Assembly: GCA_943913365.1 (NCBI GenBank)
Contig: CALTXV010000012.1
Location: forward strand, 1-12,281
Source: an uncultured Anaerococcus sp.
GTDB lineage: Bacteria > Bacillota > Clostridia > Tissierellales > Peptoniphilaceae
Direction: 5' to 3'
DNA: 12,281 bases
Shown: one piece after another, positions 1-6,308 of the stretch
Layout: every line of letters starts with the position of its first letter
How positions within the stretch are numbered: position 1 is the stretch's first letter
The notes under the pieces: model-generated
The model's input: the letters and a program-made list of their open reading frames with translations, nothing else
Databases searched by the model: none
What the model was told of the DNA's origin: nothing
Program-made: the position numbers and the translations under genes

Positions 1-72
1 TGGGCAAATTTTTAGTTTGTCAACAGTCTGACTCCTATATATAGATAGTTTTCTAATCACAATTACACAAAT

Positions 73-114
73 AAAAGAGACTGTCACACTGTAACAATCT
101 CTTTACTTTATTTT
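73..114. terminator. Hairpin terminator 3' of the malic enzyme gene
   Basis: Arms AAAGAGA (74-80) and TCTCTTT (98-104) pair over 7 bp, then a mismatch and about 3 further pairs, with T-rich sequence on both sides. It lies about 50 nt beyond the malic enzyme stop on the minus strand and could also stop rightward transcripts entering from the left edge. Confidence 0.5.
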
Positions 115-155
115 TTATATACAATTATTTTACTTTTTTACTTGTAATTAGCAAT

Positions 156-1307
156 CTATTTTGTTTGCTTTACTGCTTTGGCTACTGCATCTGCTATGCC
201 CTTTTCAAAGGCGGATGGGATTATATATTCTTCGTTAAGCTCATCATCTTCTACAAAGGCTGCTAGAGACTTGGCTGCTAGCATTTTCATCTCATCTGTG
301 ATTTGTGGAGCGCGAGCTTCCAGGGCGCCTTTAAATATTCCAGGAAAAGCTAGAACATTATTAATTTGGTTAGGAAAGTCTGACCTACCTGTTGCTACTA
401 CCCTAGCTCCAGCCTCTTTAGCATCCTTATAGCCTATCTCTGGTACAGGGTTTGCCATAGCAAATACTATGGCATCATCTTTCATATTTTTTATATCCTC
501 TTGATCTAGGATATTTGGTGCTGATACTCCAATGAAGACATCTGCACATACTAGGGCTTCTTTAAGTGAGCCTTCAAAATTTTCTGGGTTATAGTCTCTT
601 GCTATCTCCGCTTCGACAGGATTGTCTGAGCTTAGCATAGTTTCTGAGATAGCTCCTTTATAGTCGCATACTATGATGTTTTTCACTCCCAAATCTTTTA
701 TAAGCTTAGCACAAGAAAATCCTGCCGATCCCGCTCCAGATATGACTAGTTTGATCTCTTCTGGTTTTTTGCCTACTAGCTTTAACGCATTGATAAGGGC
801 AGCTACAGTTACTATGGCTGTACCGTGTTGGTCATCGTGGAATACTGGTATGTCTAAAATTTCTTTTAGCTTATCTTCTATGTATACACACCTTGGTGAT
901 GATATGTCTTCTAGGTTGATACCACCAAATCCTGGTGCTATATTTTTAATAGTTTGTATAATCTCATCTGGATCTTGGCTTTCTATAACTATGGGAACAG
1001 CATTGACTCCAGCAAATTCTTTAAACAATACTGCCTTACCTTCCATAACTGGCATAGCTGCCCTAGCACCTATGTTTCCAAGCCCTAGTACTGCAGATCC
1101 ATCGCTAACTACTGCTATTGTATTTGCCTTCATGGTATACTCATAAGCAGCAGATGGGTCTTTGGTAATCTTCCTACAAGGTTCTGCTACTCCTGGTGTG
1201 TAGGCATAGGTCAAGTCTTTAGCATTAGCGACTTTTGCCTTTACATCTGTGCCTACCTTGCCCTGCCAGTCTTTGTGTTTTTCTAATGCCTTTTCATAAA
1301 CATCCAT
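156..1307 (-). CDS. NAD(P)-dependent malic enzyme, oxaloacetate-decarboxylating
   Basis: This cytoplasmic enzyme of 383 residues oxidatively decarboxylates malate to pyruvate and CO2 while reducing NAD(P)+. The length fits the short bacterial malic enzymes. The N-terminal domain carries YAYTPGVAEPC (about 35-44) with the expected catalytic Tyr. It is followed by VVSDGSAVLGLGNIG (67-80) and EGKAVLFK with the catalytic Lys near residue 91. The metal-binding region reads NLEDISSPRC and HDDQHGTAIV. The C-terminal Rossmann domain has the dinucleotide motif SGAGSAG near residue 190. The ATG is preceded by AAGGAGAG at 5-nt spacing, which fixes the start. The gene stands alone, transcribed leftward from its own promoter, divergent from tRNA-Pro. 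Family assignment is secure; NAD versus NADP preference cannot be read from sequence. Confidence 0.95.
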   Translation of the reverse strand: MDVYEKALEKHKDWQGKVGTDVKAKVANAKDLTYAYTPGVAEPCRKITKDPSAAYEYTMKANTIAVVSDGSAVLGLGNIGARAAMPVMEGKAVLFKEFAGVNAVPIVIESQDPDEIIQTIKNIAPGFGGINLEDISSPRCVYIEDKLKEILDIPVFHDDQHGTAIVTVAALINALKLVGKKPEEIKLVISGAGSAGFSCAKLIKDLGVKNIIVCDYKGAISETMLSSDNPVEAEIARDYNPENFEGSLKEALVCADVFIGVSAPNILDQEDIKNMKDDAIVFAMANPVPEIGYKDAKEAGARVVATGRSDFPNQINNVLAFPGIFKGALEARAPQITDEMKMLAAKSLAAFVEDDELNEEYIIPSAFEKGIADAVAKAVKQTK

Positions 1308-1400
1308 AATCTCTCCTTTTTCTATTATCCATCACTATTACAAAGGTAAAGATAATACACTATTAGATATTAATTAGGTCAAACATTGTATCTTTAGCTA

Positions 1401-1429
1401 ATAATATCACTGGAAAAGGCTTTATGCAA
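1401..1429 (-). promoter_or_regulatory. Promoter for the malic enzyme gene
   Basis: On the minus strand, TTGCAT (1429-1424) and TATTAT (1406-1401) are separated by 17 nt, with a TGN extended -10 directly upstream of TATTAT. The leader to the ATG would be about 85 nt. A weaker second set, TTGACC (1382-1377) with TGTATT or TATTAT near 1352-1359, lies closer to the gene. Confidence 0.5.
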
Positions 1430-1480
1430 CTATTTTTTTAAGCTTGTTATATACATATATATAGTATAGTATGTATATTG

Positions 1481-1557
1481 CGGGGTGTGGCGCAGCTTGG
1501 TAGCGCGCGTGTTTCGGGAACATGAGGCCGAAGGTTCAAATCCTTTCACCCCGACCA
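1481..1557 (+). tRNA. tRNA-Pro (anticodon CGG)
   Basis: The 77-nt gene has acceptor arms CGGGGTG and CACCCCG and an encoded CCA end. The D arm is GCGC/GCGC. The anticodon stem CGTGT/ACATG encloses loop TTCGGGA, so the anticodon is CGG. The T arm contains GGTTCAAATCC. It reads proline codon CCG, which should be rare in this A/T-rich organism, so another tRNA-Pro (UGG) is expected elsewhere. A/T-rich DNA with TATAGT (1465-1470) and TTGTTA (1444-1449) upstream may be its promoter, but the 15-nt spacing is short. Confidence 0.96.
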
Positions 1558-1594
1558 TATGCTTATTAAGCCTATGCTTATATATTCACAAAAA

Positions 1595-1623
1595 TTGATT
1601 TTTAAAGACTGTTAACGTATAAT
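1595..1623 (+). promoter_or_regulatory. Promoter of the XRE-family regulator gene
   Basis: TTGATT (1595-1600) and a consensus TATAAT (1618-1623) are separated by exactly 17 nt. This predicts transcription start near 1630 and a leader of about 30 nt. It separates the regulator gene from the tRNA upstream. Confidence 0.7.
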
Positions 1624-1661
1624 TAAGACATTAAACGACTTTTGTATAAAAAGGAAGAGAA

Positions 1662-2075
1662 ATGGCATTTGCTGATAAGCTTAAAAACTTAAGAGAAGAA
1701 AATAACATGACCCAGGAAGATTTAGCAAAGCTTTGCGATGTCTCCCTTAAGACCATATCTCGATATGAGTCAGGCCAAAGCAAGCCAAGGTATAGAAAGA
1801 CCTATGATGCCCTAGCTGAGGCCCTAGGGACTAGCCATGATTATCTGGTTACTGACGAGGAGGATTTCATCCTAAAGGCTCGTGAGCGCTATGGCAACCA
1901 AGGAGCTAAGGATGCTGAAGAAATGGTCCAAGGAGTTATAGGACTTATGGCAGGTGGGGAGCTTCCAGAAGAAGATAAAAAAGCAATACTAGATGCTATT
2001 AGCGAGGCCTACTACATAGCTAGGACAGAAAATAAGAAATATAATCCCCATAAAAACAAAAAGAATAAAAGCTAA
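1662..2075 (+). CDS. XRE/Cro-CI family helix-turn-helix transcriptional regulator
   Basis: This 137-residue DNA-binding protein has a classic Cro/CI-type HTH at residues 6-62. MTQEDLAKLCDVS forms helices 2-3, followed by the usual TISRYESGQSKPR and the closing helix of the five-helix fold ending at HDYLV. The remainder is a predicted-helical, charged C-terminal half (about 66-125) with no recognisable ligand or protease domain, ending in a Lys/Asn-rich tail. AAGGAAG lies 4-5 nt before the ATG. The gene is monocistronic, with its own sigma-A-like promoter and a strong terminator. Many such small regulators repress their own promoter. I see no convincing operator, and its targets are unknown. 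It sits just after tRNA-Pro but no integrase or att duplication accompanies it. Confidence 0.88.
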   Translation: MAFADKLKNLREENNMTQEDLAKLCDVSLKTISRYESGQSKPRYRKTYDALAEALGTSHDYLVTDEEDFILKARERYGNQGAKDAEEMVQGVIGLMAGGELPEEDKKAILDAISEAYYIARTENKKYNPHKNKKNKS

Positions 2076-2093
2076 TAATCATTAACTAAAAAC

Positions 2094-2126
2094 ACCCCAC
2101 AAAATATATACTTTGTGGGGTCTTTG
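2094..2126. terminator. Bidirectional hairpin terminator between convergent genes
   Basis: ACCCCACAAA (2094-2103) pairs perfectly over 10 bp with TTTGTGGGGT (2112-2121) around an 8-nt A/T loop. A T-rich run follows on the plus strand and TTTTTAG follows on the minus strand, so it serves both the XRE gene and the facing gene. Confidence 0.85.
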
Positions 2127-2139
2127 ATTTGATAAAATA

Positions 2140-2679
2140 TTATTTTAATTTCTTGATGTCTTTTTTGGCATCTTTTGCCTTATCAGCTACATCATCAGCA
2201 ATATCGGCACCCTTATCTATTGCCTTATCCTTTGCCTCATCGCCTTTCTTTTTAGCATCATCTTTTAGGTTTTCGCCTTTATCTTTGAGTTCCTCGCCTT
2301 TTTCCTTGATGTCTTTGTAAGCTTTTTTGCTCTTATCAGCTACATCGTCGATGATTTCCTCACCCTTATCTTTAGACTCTGCTGCTAGAGCACGAGTTTT
2401 GCTTTTTGCATCATCTGCAGCATCTGCTACTTTATCCCTGTTTTTTAAAAGTAGGTAGGTTCCGGCAGCTACAGCTCCTGCTATTAGTAGGGTCTTTCTT
2501 CTTTGAGCTTTCTTTAATTCTTCATCTTCAAAGAACTCCCATTCTGGTAGGTGGTCTGTTGGACTAAAGTTTTTTACCTTATAAGCTGTGCTTGCAAGGC
2601 TTATTGCATCTGCTGCATCTATTAGTCCTAGTTTGTGGTTAAGTTTTGCTAATTTTGCTATTGTTTTTAGTTTTGCCAT
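2140..2679 (-). CDS. Membrane-anchored YtxH-like protein with amphipathic Lys/Asp repeats
   Basis: The protein has 179 residues. A short N-terminal segment (1-60) is followed by one membrane helix at about 63-78, TLLIAGAVAAGTYLLL. A long Lys/Asp/Glu/Ala-rich region fills 80-179 and is predicted to form extended amphipathic helix. Residues 104-125 and 155-176 are copies of one 22-residue block (DKGxxIxDDVADK...KDIK) 51 residues apart. Such a layout is seen in YtxH-like and LEA-like general stress proteins; that assignment is by style, not by a diagnostic motif. AAGGAGAG precedes the ATG at 5-nt spacing. The gene is downstream of a small lipoprotein gene with 55 nt between, which contains its own promoter candidate. 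Function is unknown; a stress or envelope role is inference. Confidence 0.72.
   Translation of the reverse strand: MAKLKTIAKLAKLNHKLGLIDAADAISLASTAYKVKNFSPTDHLPEWEFFEDEELKKAQRRKTLLIAGAVAAGTYLLLKNRDKVADAADDAKSKTRALAAESKDKGEEIIDDVADKSKKAYKDIKEKGEELKDKGENLKDDAKKKGDEAKDKAIDKGADIADDVADKAKDAKKDIKKLK
2152..2370 (-). repeat. Internal 22-codon duplication in the YtxH-like gene
   Basis: Nucleotides 2305-2370 and 2152-2217 encode related blocks with identical DDVADK cores. The DNA matches closely around the shared stretch CTTATCAGCTACATC, which indicates fairly recent duplication or conversion within the coding region. Confidence 0.7.
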
Positions 2680-2700
2680 TATACTCTCCTTATTTTAGGG

Positions 2701-2729
2701 TTTATATATTTATACCCATATTTTCTCAA
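2701..2729 (-). promoter_or_regulatory. Promoter candidate for the YtxH-like gene
   Basis: On the minus strand TTGAGA (2729-2724) and TATAAA (2706-2701) are separated by 17 nt. The -10 side lies in an interrupted palindrome, GGGT...ACCC, at about 2698-2717. The upstream lipoprotein gene ends only a few bases before the -35 box. Confidence 0.5.
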
Positions 2730-2734
2730 ATGCT

Positions 2735-2950
2735 CTAATATAAAATCTCACACTCAAAGCATTCGTCTTCCTCATTTTCCTTATCATAGTCATATATAAA
2801 GCTATTATAAATCTTATCCCCATTTCTTTGGCCACCTTTTTTGATTATAGGGTCACCATCAATTACTTTACTATCATTATACCTGCTAGACTCTATAGTA
2901 CATGAGCTTAGGGAAAAGATAGCAAGTAAGGCTAGGGCTAACTTTTTCAT
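2735..2950 (-). CDS. Small lipoprotein with C-terminal CxxC
   Basis: The 71-residue precursor has Lys2-3, a hydrophobic core and lipobox LSSC, with Cys17 as the lipidation site. Mature length is 55 residues. The mature part is polar, ends in a Glu/Asp-rich stretch and carries CFEC at 64-67, a possible metal or redox pair. Start and upstream stop overlap as ATGA (2947-2950), with AAAGGATG as ribosome binding site inside the upstream gene. Translation is therefore probably coupled to the GyrI-like gene. No family is recognised. Lipoprotein status is well supported; the role of the CxxC is inference. Confidence 0.75.
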   Translation of the reverse strand: MKKLALALLAIFSLSSCTIESSRYNDSKVIDGDPIIKKGGQRNGDKIYNSFIYDYDKENEEDECFECEILY

Positions 2951-3426
2951 AACTGATCATCCTTTAAGGTCTTTGCATGTAGGTTTTCCTTTAAGAGTAT
3001 AAATAGTTTAAAGTTTCCAAGCTGGTCATTTTCTAGGTCATATTGGTAAAACTCTATATCTGGTCCTAGGCCATGGAAGTATTTTTTATTAGGAAAAAAG
3101 TCTTTATAAGTATACCTATATGCCTCTTTAAGATTGGCATCTTCTACTGGTACTTCCAGATATACATCTTCTCCTAGCTCATAAGTCCTAAAGCCATTTT
3201 CTTCTATGATAGCCAGATCGGATAGTTCAAATCCTAGAAAATATGAGTAGGACTTATCTATAGCGTTATACTCAATCAGACCATAAGCCGATCCTAAATC
3301 CTCTAATAAACTTTTGTATTTATTTAAAAACTCATCGCGAATAGGCTTGGCATCTTCCCTATCTTTTATAGTAAAACTTCTGCCAGCAATCTTTAGTGAA
3401 TTTCTCTTATCTATAATGGTATTCAT
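2947..3426 (-). CDS. GyrI-like / AraC effector-binding-domain protein
   Basis: This 159-residue cytoplasmic protein resembles stand-alone GyrI-like small-molecule-binding (SHS2-type) domains. Family signs are the AYGLIEYNAIDKSYSYFLG stretch (48-65), where a D/Y-rich strand precedes a G-E turn, then VYLEVPVE (88-95), AYRYTYKDFFP (102-112) and the characteristic acidic PDIEFYQYD (122-130). The family normally binds hydrophobic effectors or drugs, often fused to HTH domains; no HTH is present here. I chose the ATG at 3426 because AAGGAG lies 5 nt before it. A GTG six bases upstream is too close to that site. The gene is first in a unit with the small lipoprotein, coupled by a 4-nt overlap. The ligand is unknown. 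Confidence 0.7.
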   Translation of the reverse strand: MNTIIDKRNSLKIAGRSFTIKDREDAKPIRDEFLNKYKSLLEDLGSAYGLIEYNAIDKSYSYFLGFELSDLAIIEENGFRTYELGEDVYLEVPVEDANLKEAYRYTYKDFFPNKKYFHGLGPDIEFYQYDLENDQLGNFKLFILLKENLHAKTLKDDQL

Positions 3427-3491
3427 AATCACTCCTTATTGTGTATATATAGTTTATACCCAAAAAAATATTTAGTATATTAAAGTAAAAG

Positions 3492-3519
3492 TTGAAAAGC
3501 TTATATTTTATAATATAAT
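3492..3519 (+). promoter_or_regulatory. Promoter of the FMN-binding-like lipoprotein gene
   Basis: TTGAAA (3492-3497) and TATAAT (3514-3519) are spaced by 16 nt. A second TATAAT overlaps at 3509-3514. The leader to ATG 3571 would be about 45 nt. Near-consensus boxes, GGAGGAG before the ATG and a strong terminator suggest high expression. Confidence 0.65.
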
Positions 3520-3570
3520 AACATCACAAAGATAATTATCTAACAAATATGTAGATAAATGGAGGAGTAT

Positions 3571-4749
3571 ATGAAAAGAAAAGGTAATTTACTAGCGATT
3601 ATGCTTGCAACATCTTTAGTATTTGCAGGATGTGCAAACGATAACGCAAACGAAACTGACACAAATGATGCTGCCGTAGAAGAAAGTGCAGAAACAGAAA
3701 CTACAGAAGTAGAAGAAACTGACGCTCCAGCTGAAGATGAAGAGGGTGAAGCTGATAAAGCAGCAACTGACGAAGAAGACAAAGATGAAGAAAACGAAGA
3801 AGAAACTGATGATACAGCTGATGAAGCTACAGGCGAAGAAAACGAACTAGTTCTTCACAGAGCTTATCCATCTACATCAGGTGAAGCTTTAGCAACAGTT
3901 GTAGTAGCTACAAGTGGCGATACAATCGTTGATGCTTTCGTAGATGAGTTTCAATACTTTGACAAAGACTCTGAATATGTAGGAGTACCAAACTCAGACA
4001 AGGCATTTGGAGAAGGATCAAAAGAAGATAAGATTCTTGGATCAAAACGTGATAACGACGAGCTTTACTCAAAAGATGTTCTAGAATCAGAAGATAAAGC
4101 TATACTTGAAGATAACTATAGTGCCCTAACTGACTATGTTAAAGGCAAAAATATAGAAGAGTTAGAAAAGTTCCTAGAAGAAAATGACGAAGATGCTATC
4201 ATCGAAGCTTTAGGTGGAGAAGAATATAAAGAATCTCCAGAACTATTGCAATATGTAGTAGATACAGCTAAAAATGATGATTTCTCAACAACTGGTACAG
4301 TAGAAAACCTAGACGATATCGAACTTAAATATGCACTAGGTGCACCACACGGAGAAAGAAGCTTTGGTAGCACTGTAGTTGCTCTAGAAGGAGATAAGAT
4401 CATAGCAGCAAGTATTGATGAATTCCAATACTTAGAAGCTGGTAATACAAGCTTAGATATCGAAAGTGAATTTGCTCAAAACTATGCAGATGACAATATC
4501 CTTCTAACAAGCAAGCTAGAAAATGACGAAGTATATTCTGATCTAATGACAGAAAAAGCTGAAGCTACAAAAACTATCAAAGAAAACTTTGAAGCTATCG
4601 AAGACTTTGTAGCAGGCAAAACAATAGAAGAAGTTAAAGAAGTTGTAGATAACGCTACACCAGGTGAAGAAGTAGAAGCAGTATCTGGAGCTACTCTAGT
4701 AGATACAGTAGGTTACCTAGAACTAATCCTAGATGCAGCTGAAAAATAA
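3571..4749 (+). CDS. Acidic lipoprotein with two tandem FMN-binding-like domains
   Basis: The 392-residue precursor has a signal peptide and lipobox FAGC, with Cys21 as the lipidation site. A very acidic Thr/Asp/Glu/Ala spacer (about 22-92) is followed by two homologous domains, 94-234 and 252-391. Both contain the core AxVVxxxGDxIxxAxxDEFQY, a helix ending DFVAGK or DYVKGK, and a terminal helix. Domain 2 carries VSGAT at 371-375, just before the last helix. This matches the SGAT site where ApbE-type transferases attach FMN to Thr in FMN-binding domains. In domain 1 the same position reads GGEE (215-218). I assign it by this motif and layout to extracellular flavoproteins used in electron transfer; the assignment is probable, not proven. 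GGAGGAG precedes ATG 3571; an in-frame ATG at 3559 lies upstream of that site and is rejected. No ApbE or Rnf genes are in the window. Confidence 0.68.
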   Translation: MKRKGNLLAIMLATSLVFAGCANDNANETDTNDAAVEESAETETTEVEETDAPAEDEEGEADKAATDEEDKDEENEEETDDTADEATGEENELVLHRAYPSTSGEALATVVVATSGDTIVDAFVDEFQYFDKDSEYVGVPNSDKAFGEGSKEDKILGSKRDNDELYSKDVLESEDKAILEDNYSALTDYVKGKNIEELEKFLEENDEDAIIEALGGEEYKESPELLQYVVDTAKNDDFSTTGTVENLDDIELKYALGAPHGERSFGSTVVALEGDKIIAASIDEFQYLEAGNTSLDIESEFAQNYADDNILLTSKLENDEVYSDLMTEKAEATKTIKENFEAIEDFVAGKTIEEVKEVVDNATPGEEVEAVSGATLVDTVGYLELILDAAEK

Positions 4750-4764
4750 ATCTAAAAATAGATA

Positions 4765-4801
4765 ATAAAAATGCTAGTCCACTAAGGGCTAGCATTTTTA
4801 T
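4765..4801. terminator. Bidirectional terminator between lipoprotein and membrane protein genes
   Basis: ATAAAAATGCTAG (4765-4777) pairs perfectly with CTAGCATTTTTAT (4789-4801), extended by a G-U and a C-G pair. The A and T runs lie in the stem, so it works on either strand. Its right arm covers the stop codon of the minus-strand gene. Confidence 0.88.
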
Positions 4802-5121
4802 ATTAAATTTGACCTTAAAAGTAAGATAAGCATGACTAGCATAAGGATGATGCCTATCATGGTAAAGGAATCTATCCTTTTTCTAAGGGCTAGGATAACT
4901 AGGGATATGGAAAGCAAGAACATAAATAGGTAGATTTGTAAAAACCTATAATACTCATAGACTTTCATAAAATATACCATGACTCCTAGTCCTAGGATAA
5001 AAAAACCTAGTCCTAGGTATATTCTAGACTTTTTCCTATCTAAGATATAGTCTAAGAAGCTTATAACACTAGCAGTCATAAGTACAGGCCATAACATATT
5101 TTTAAGTAGTAAAATTTCCAT
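4798..5121 (-). CDS. Small four-helix integral membrane protein
   Basis: The 107-residue protein is almost entirely hydrophobic, with four predicted membrane helices at about 6-27, 33-54, 60-79 and 85-102. They are joined by short charged loops (DRKKSR, KVYEYYR, RKRID). No catalytic or transport motif is visible and I do not recognise the family. Helix 2 contains LGLG twice, encoded by two identical 12-nt DNA copies. AGAGGA lies 4 nt before the ATG. It is 85 nt downstream of the last exopolysaccharide gene on the same strand with no clear terminator between, so it may be read as the tail of that operon. Confidence 0.72.
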   Translation of the reverse strand: MEILLLKNMLWPVLMTASVISFLDYILDRKKSRIYLGLGFFILGLGVMVYFMKVYEYYRFLQIYLFMFLLSISLVILALRKRIDSFTMIGIILMLVMLILLLRSNLI

Positions 5122-5206
5122 ATTATCCTCTATTGGCTGAGCCTTTATCTTTTCTTAAGCTTATCTAAGGCCTATTTAAAAACTCATATATAAACTTATT
5201 TATAGT

Positions 5207-5650
5207 TTAGTTAGAGCTTAATAAGTCAGTTCTAATATAGCCTGTCTGCCCATCTATTGATATCCTTGACCAGTCATCCGAATCTCCTAGTTTTAGAATT
5301 TCATCTCCAGGTTCTACTGTAGTAAGTATGTTTGATGTTTCACTTGGAGCTACTCTTACATTTACTATATCTTCTACACCATAAATAATTCCATCACCCT
5401 CATCTGACGATGAATCTAGGCTATCAGAGCCAGTCCCATCTTCAGTTGGGCTCTCGCTTTCTAAAGTATCAGTAGATGAATCATCTATATCTTGGTCTAG
5501 GGCATCTGTTGTATCCTCCGCTAGATCACTATCAGATACTGTAGCAGCCCCATCTTGAGGATGCCTTGTTGATACGTAATCATCATCTTGACAAGCTGTT
5601 GTTGCTAGGGCTAGGCTTAGTACTAGCATTATCTTGTATTTATTATTCAT
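5207..5650 (-). CDS. SH3-domain lipoprotein, last gene of the exopolysaccharide operon
   Basis: The precursor has 147 residues, with a signal peptide ending ALATTAC and lipidation probably at Cys20; Thr at -3 makes a weaker lipobox. A disordered Asp/Ser/Thr-rich acidic linker runs from about 21 to 88. A C-terminal bacterial SH3 domain (SH3_3 type) occupies 90-146 with the usual VNVRVAPS start, a PGDEI turn and GYIRTDLL end. Such domains bind peptidoglycan or wall peptides, which would place it on the outer face of the membrane, tethered to wall. The ATG at 5650 is chosen for its ideal GGAGG at 5 nt and because the signal peptide starts there. It overlaps the pseudokinase gene by 8 nt, so translation is probably coupled. 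A wall-side role in polymer export or attachment is inference. Confidence 0.8.
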   Translation of the reverse strand: MNNKYKIMLVLSLALATTACQDDDYVSTRHPQDGAATVSDSDLAEDTTDALDQDIDDSSTDTLESESPTEDGTGSDSLDSSSDEGDGIIYGVEDIVNVRVAPSETSNILTTVEPGDEILKLGDSDDWSRISIDGQTGYIRTDLLSSN

Positions 5651-6308
5651 CTTCGCCTCCAAATAGTTCGTCGATCTCATCTTCAGCATAGTCATAGTCT
5701 GTGATTATTATGCCTAGGATGTTGGCATTTGATTTTTCAAGCTGTTTGATAGATTCAAATGTTTGTGGACTATTGCTTAGCTCGTAGCTAGAAAATACTA
5801 CTGTGGCATCAGCACTGGCTGCAAACATATTTGCCTCTGGTATGCCCCTATTTGCTGAAAGATTTATAAAGACATAGTCATACCTATCACGGGCATCTTC
5901 ATAGAATTTTTTGATAGATTCTGTCTCTAGGAACTTATCAGCATGGCTTGCTACATCTCCTGCGTATATATAGGATAAATCCTCGTAGTCCTTATCGACA
6001 CTAGCTGCATCTTCTATAGAATAGTCTCCTAGGATTATATCTACAAAGCCCTTCTCTTTTCTATCTTGTGTGATATCCTCTAGTTTCGACTCTCTAAGAT
6101 TGGCATCTACTAGAAGTACCCTATCTCCATCCTCTGCTAGGTGACGAGATAGAATCAGTAGACTATCTTCTTGCTTGGTAGTATCACTAGATGAAGTAAA
6201 GGCCACAGTTACAAGGTCTGCTCCTAGCTTTTGGGTGAGCTTATCTTCTAGGTTATAAAATGATTGTAAGAGGATTTCTCTATTTTCATCTACTTTTTTT
6301 CTAAACAT
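5643..6308 (-). CDS. CpsD/BY-kinase-like protein with destroyed P-loop (probable pseudokinase)
   Basis: The 221-residue protein has the size and layout of stand-alone CpsD/CapB tyrosine kinases from capsule operons. The motif preceding the P-loop is present as VAFTSSS (35-41), Walker A' as LLVDANLR (65-72), and the ILGIIITDYD end strand is typical. The P-loop, normally GEGKST, reads DTTKQED (42-48), with no glycine and no hydroxyl residue after Lys. The Walker B Asp is Asn149 (YVFINLS). The usual C-terminal Tyr cluster is reduced to DYDY (204-207) in an acidic tail. ATP binding and kinase activity are therefore unlikely. AAGGAG lies 6 nt before the ATG, and the gene overlaps the co-polymerase gene by 8 nt, the normal CpsC-CpsD pairing. 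The likely role is a non-catalytic partner of the co-polymerase (inference). Confidence 0.8.
   Translation of the reverse strand: MFRKKVDENREILLQSFYNLEDKLTQKLGADLVTVAFTSSSDTTKQEDSLLILSRHLAEDGDRVLLVDANLRESKLEDITQDRKEKGFVDIILGDYSIEDAASVDKDYEDLSYIYAGDVASHADKFLETESIKKFYEDARDRYDYVFINLSANRGIPEANMFAASADATVVFSSYELSNSPQTFESIKQLEKSNANILGIIITDYDYAEDEIDELFGGEDE

Noticed and set aside
1481..2075. Prophage or integrative element inserted at tRNA-Pro with the XRE gene as its repressor
   Set aside because: No integrase and no second copy of the tRNA 3' end in the window; the gene has its own promoter and terminator and is followed by ordinary genes.
3540..3782. Minus-strand Ser/Ala/Val-rich open frame opposite the flavin lipoprotein
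   Set aside because: It is the antisense reading of the Asp/Glu/Thr-rich spacer; low-complexity coding DNA often leaves the opposite frame open.
4981..5030. Apparent excess of CTAG/CCTAGG in the window
   Set aside because: CTAG is simply not avoided here: CTA Leu and AGG Arg codons are favoured, and the rough number seen fits base composition.
5122..5206. Terminator or promoter between the SH3 lipoprotein gene and the small membrane protein gene
   Set aside because: Only a weak 5-bp AAACT/AGTTT hairpin and no spaced promoter boxes could be found, so the two may be co-transcribed.
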